The notes under the pieces: model-generated
What the model was told of the DNA's origin: nothing
The model's input: the letters and a program-made list of their open reading frames with translations, nothing else
Databases searched by the model: none
Shown here: in pieces, positions 60,113 through 64,000 of the stretch
Layout: each line of letters begins with the position of its first letter
Position numbering within the stretch: position 1 is the stretch's first letter
Assembly: GCA_013398955.1 (NCBI GenBank)
Contig: VWPU01010329.1
Coordinates: forward strand, 37,333-101,332
Direction: 5' to 3'
DNA: 64,000 nucleotides
Source: Callaeas wilsoni
Taxonomy: Eukaryota > Chordata > Aves > Passeriformes > Callaeidae
Position numbers and translations under genes: made by a program

Positions 60113-60277
60113 TTAAATGGGGGGAAAAATCCTTTAAATTGCGAGGGAAACACTGCTTAAATCGGGGGCAGAAAACCCACTGTTTAAATGAGGGGGTAAA
60201 GAGACTGTCTAAGCGAAGGGGGAAAAATAACCAACCAAAACCAACAGTTTAAATGAGGAGGAAACCACAGTTTAAAT
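60113..60277 (+). repeat. decayed tandem array of TTTAAAT units
   Basis: Seven TTAAAT-like cores, at 60113, 60133, 60156, 60183, 60208, 60248 and 60271, are each followed by a G-rich then A-rich segment (for example GTTTAAATGAGGGGGTAAAG). Spacing is 20, 23, 27, 25, 40 and 23 bases. The units have diverged, and the fifth (TCTAAGC) is the weakest, so this looks like an old minisatellite. It lies within BARHL1 intron 1. Confidence 0.75.
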
Positions 60278-61416
60278 GAAGGTAAAACGCCCGCATCAGT
60301 GGAGGAGCGGGTGAAGATCCCCGCTCCCAGAGCGATCCTTTTTGTGCCGCTTTGGAAATAGCCTTCCCTGGGGCAAAACGCCCCAGATTTATTCCGCAAA
60401 GGGGCTGCGAAGCTGGGCCTAACCCCCGGCGGCCGAAGTGCCGAAAAATCCCTTAATATATATTTTTAAATGTATATATAATTTTTTTGTTTTGACGCTA
60501 GGAATAGCCAGGGGCCGATCCGGACCGAGCAGGGAAGCCGTCGCCGCCGTTTCTGCGGCCCTTTGGCGAGCAGGAACTTTTTAGGAGCCGAGGATGAGCC
60601 CAGGGGCCGGGGGGGATTTTCCTCCTCGGCATGCGGCGGGCCAGACCCGCTTTACTCCGCGGAAAAGTCCATAGAAACTTTGGGGCCGTTCCCGGGAGAG
60701 AGCGGGGCTGACCCCCCTGCCCGGTTCCGACGGGTCGGGGCTGCTTCTTTCTCGTGAACCGGGGCCGGATCTCCTCGCTCAAGGATCGTCCCCGGCTCGT
60801 TCTGCCTGCTCGGCCAGAGCCGGGATTTCTGGTTGAAGGGTTTCGCTCCCCGGTGGCTCAATTAACCGGATTATTGTCTTCCTACAGAGAGAAATCAGCT
60901 CGCGTTCGGCTCCAGCCCTGTCCCTACTCACCCCCGCCATCAGCAAATTTAACATAAATCCCTGTAAAAAAAACCCCAAACGCCGCCGATTTGTATAAAT
61001 CGAGCCTATTTGCTCCATAATCTCCTCCAGGAGGGCGGAGAAGGCGAGCACAAGCAGGAATTTATTTTTCCCCTCTTATTTTTGTTTCTGCTCCGTAATT
61101 TTTCCATCACCTTCCAACATTTTGCGGCGTAAATTCCCGGCGCGTAGGTATAGACCGCGCTAATGAACAGCCGCCAGCCCCTCTCATTCGGCCTTTTTTA
61201 AAGATAAATAACAGCCCGGGCAGGGGCTTGTGAAGTCCTTTCCCCAGTATTTCGTTGTGCGCCTGGAGAAGGGAGGTTTGTTCCGTGCCCCGGCAGCATC
61301 TCCGGGAGGACGGAGGCTTCTCTGCGGAGGGGAGAGGCAGGACCAGCACGGCAACATTCCCCTCCAAAAGTGTGGGCTCGCAATTTTCATTTTTGGTTGA
61401 TTTGTTTTGGTTTCAA

Positions 61417-61476
61417 AAAAAGAAGAAAAAAAGTGAGGGAGAGAGAGAAAGAAGGAAGGAAAGAAAGAAAAAAAAT
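61417..61476. repeat. purine-rich (GA/GGAA) tract
   Basis: Almost pure A and G over about 60 bases, with GAGAGA and GGAAGGAAAGAAAG runs. Such polypurine mirror-like DNA can form triplex structure. It lies in BARHL1 intron 1. Confidence 0.85.
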
Positions 61477-61743
61477 CCGAGCATCGAGAAAGCGTCTGAG
61501 TTTGGGGGAATAAGCCCAGAGGAAGGTCCTGCCCCGTGAGAAATGAGGGGTGAGGGGATGAGGGGGGTCTGGGCAGGAGCGCGGCGGGGCCGGGCCGAGG
61601 GTCCTCTCGGCACAGCCCAGCGTTCCTGCTCCGATCCCAGGCCCTCGGGACGGGGAAAAGCCGGGCCCGGCTCGGGAAGCCCCTGAGTTCCCTCGGGCAG
61701 CCGGGGTTAAAATTTCCGGGGGCGCAGAGCAAATGTGCCGTGA

Positions 61744-62067
<324 letters not shown>

Positions 62068-62372
62068 TAAAAATGCACCGTTCCCTCCTGCCCACAGCGC
62101 CGGGATCCCGCCCTGCTCCCGTCCCCGGCCGCGCACCCCCAAACCAGGCAGGGCTTTTGCACCCCACAACCACCCCGTCGCTCCTGGCACCAGGAGAGGG
62201 GCGATGTCCGTCCCGTCCCCGCCTCTCCCGAGGCCTTTTACCCCACAGCCAAGGGGAGAAAAGCGATGCCGAGGCAGGGCGGGTGTGGGGGGCAAATCCG
62301 TGCCCCCAGCCCCGGCAAGGCGGGGAGGCAGGACCAGGCTTCCAGCTAAACACAACAGCATAACACATCGGC

Positions 62373-62470
62373 ACATTAATAATAGATACCAATTACTGCT
62401 TTGGGCATCAATAATTAACACTCTTTACAGTAATTACACAATTATTATTATGATGAATAATTTACTGGTG
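62373..62470 (+). promoter_or_regulatory. BARHL1: homeodomain-site cluster in BARHL1 intron 2
   Basis: An AT-rich island in a GC-rich intron carries CAATTA (62390-62395), TAATTA (62412-62417), TAATTA (62431-62436) and CAATTA (62439-62444), with further ATTAAT and AATAAT words. These are core homeodomain recognition sequences and suit Bar-class binding. An enhancer with self- or cross-regulation is inferred. Confidence 0.45.
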
Positions 62471-62874
62471 GAAATAGGTTTAGCGCTTGAGCGACAAATC
62501 TGTAAAAGGGCTGGCGACGTGTGGTGGCTTCAGTGGGTTTGCCCGGACATCCCCAGCCCCGACCACTGCCACCGCCACCGAACGAGGGACCCCCCGGCTC
62601 GCAGCCCCCACCCTGTCCCCTCGCTCGCTCCAGGGTTTTGCCCTCCCTCCCCATCATTTCCAGTCCCACTTCTCCATCTGCAAAGATCCCCCCACGTCGG
62701 GGGTTTGGGGAAGTTTAGGGGCGGCGAGGGACCGCGTGATCACCCCTCCTTTCCCCAAATCCCTCCTGCAAGGACACGCCGGAGCCGAGCCAGTGCTCGC
62801 AGCCCCTTCCCCAGCCAGCCCGGCCCGCCGGCCGCGAGATCCCGGGGCCGGGGCTTCTCCACGAGATCCGGCAC

Positions 62875-62972
62875 ACACGTGTATATATTTATATATACAC
62901 ACATGCCTAAACCGATATATACGAATATAAAACAATATACATATATCTATAAATTTAGACGCGGAGATATAT
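62875..62972. repeat. TA-rich microsatellite with palindrome
   Basis: Interrupted (TA)n and (CA)n runs. The segment 62879-62900 is a near-perfect inverted repeat with 10-base arms (GTGTATATAT and ATATATACAC) around a TT centre. It lies in BARHL1 intron 2 and is likely length-variable. Confidence 0.85.
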
Positions 62973-63579
62973 ATGCCGCAAACAAATTCCCCGGGACCCT
63001 GCTCCACGCCTGTCCTCCCGCGGGACTCCCGGCAGCCCCGGCCCGAGGAGGGGTCCCGGAGCCCCGGGCGGCGGAGCGGGGCCGCCGCGGCCTCGGGCCG
63101 GAGCATCGCGGTGGTCGCAGCATCCGCGCTCAGCTCACGGATCCCCCGTGTCATCCGCGGGTCGTGTGGCAATCTGGGACCTTACACCCCCAGGAAGGGA
63201 CTGAAATGTTTGGTCGCGATTTTGTCGCTGGGATTCACATCCCGCCACTGGATCCCAGCCGGGCTGTGGCTCCCGTGCCTCCGGGAAAGCTCCGTGGGTG
63301 CTCACGCCGGGCTGCTGCGGCGGGAACGCCAGGGACATAAGCTCCCTCCCCCCATTAACGGGGTCTACATCCCAACCGATTAAATCCCAACACATCCCGT
63401 CCCGTCCCATCCCTGCCGTACGGGGGAGACCGGCCCTGGGAGCCAGCGGTGGGAGCGGGGATGCGCAACGAGAGCAGAGCCCGGGGAAAGGGGGCATGGA
63501 AAGGATAAAAGGAGCCCGGGAGCGGCTTTGGGAGCATCCCTCCCCTCCTTGACCCCTTCTCTCGACTTGTCCCCCCCAG

Positions 63580-63874
63580 GACCAAGTGGAAAAGGCAGAC
63601 GGCGGTGGGCCTGGAGCTGCTGGCTGAGGCTGGCAACTATTCAGCCCTCCAGAGGATGTTCCCCTCGCCCTACTTCTACCCGCAGAGTTTGGTCTCCAAC
63701 CTGGACCCCGGCGCCGCCCTCTACCTGTACCGCGGACCCAGCGCGCCGCCCCCCGCCCTACAGAGACCCTTGGTGCCCCGCATCCTCATCCACGGACTGC
63801 AGGGCGGCAGCGAGCCCCCGCCGCCCCTGCCCCCGCTGCCCGGCGTCCTGCCCCGGGCTGCGCAGCCCCGGTGA
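63580..63874 (+). CDS. BARHL1: BARHL1 coding exon 3 (homeodomain end and C-terminus)
   Basis: This 295-bp exon completes Arg225 and encodes the end of the homeodomain (RTKWKRQT) followed by AVGLELLAEAGNYSALQRMF. A conserved tyrosine-rich segment (PYFYPQSL, YLYRGPSAPPP) and a proline-rich tail ending LPGVLPRAAQPR with a TGA stop follow. Together the exons give 322 residues, slightly short of the mammalian protein as I remember it. The C-terminal region is nearly invariant in vertebrate BARHL1, which distinguishes it from BARHL2. No frameshift or missing key residue is seen. The acceptor is a long C tract ending CAG. Confidence 0.97.
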
Positions 63875-64000
63875 GCCCCGGCCGCCCGGGCAGCCCCGCC
63901 GGCACCCACCGGGCCGGAGGGGGCCACCCCACACCTCTGGGGCCGCGAGCAAGAGACAGACTCCCGCTCATCCCCAAATATATATATATATAAAATTATA
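63875..64000 (+). other. BARHL1: BARHL1 3' UTR, partial
   Basis: Sequence after the TGA stop runs off the window. A (TA)n run (63980-63990) and a TATAAAATTATA end are present. No AATAAA signal lies inside the visible part, so the polyadenylation site is beyond position 64000. Confidence 0.75.

Noticed and set aside
62204..63340. 378-codon + strand open frame in BARHL1 intron 2
   Set aside because: It lies across an intron with well-defined splice sites. The translation is low-complexity and passes through the TA microsatellite, and it resembles no protein family. It is explained by a lack of stops in GC-rich DNA.

Overview
The window is from a bird genome, most likely a microchromosome equivalent to chicken chromosome 17. 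That placement is inferred from synteny with human 9q34 and was not tested by a search. Support comes from spliced genes with GT-AG introns, CR1 retroposon tails of the avian type, low repeat density, and a strong GC and CpG rise around one promoter. Two vertebrate genes are recognisable, both on the + strand, in the order CFAP77 then BARHL1, which is also the mammalian order.

Layout: positions 1-27958 hold no recognisable exon and are probably CFAP77 first-intron or upstream sequence. They contain AT-rich, possibly conserved non-coding DNA, a CR1 tail (about 12857) and an LTR-like segment (about 25973-26442). Four consecutive internal CFAP77 exons follow at 27959-28058, 28602-28818, 41299-41401 and 42571-42666. 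Their phases join perfectly and encode 172 residues. The 12.5-kb intron between the second and third carries a minus-strand solo LTR (36137-36637) that lies exactly between two near-identical direct repeats of 212 and 204 bp. This is the oddest structure in the window. The start of CFAP77 and any exon after 42666 were not found. From 42667 to about 57200 there is non-coding DNA with two minus-strand CR1 fragments and candidate regulatory blocks, rising into a CpG-rich domain from about 54 kb.

BARHL1 is complete as coding sequence. Its three coding exons (58243-58693, 61844-62066, 63580-63874) give a 322-residue BarH-like homeodomain protein with two FIL repressor motifs, and the homeodomain is split by intron 2. 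Its 5' region has a CCAAT-box block with homeodomain-type sites and two tiny upstream ORFs. A good splice acceptor lies just ahead of the first uORF. Intron 1 contains a decayed tandem array of TTTAAAT-like units, and intron 2 contains a tight cluster of TAATTA/CAATTA sites.

The two genes do different jobs. CFAP77 is a structural protein of ciliary doublet microtubules. BARHL1 is a neural and inner-ear transcription factor. Their adjacency probably reflects BARHL1 regulatory DNA spread through and beside CFAP77, which is inference. No CRISPR array, tRNA, rRNA or prokaryote-type system was seen.
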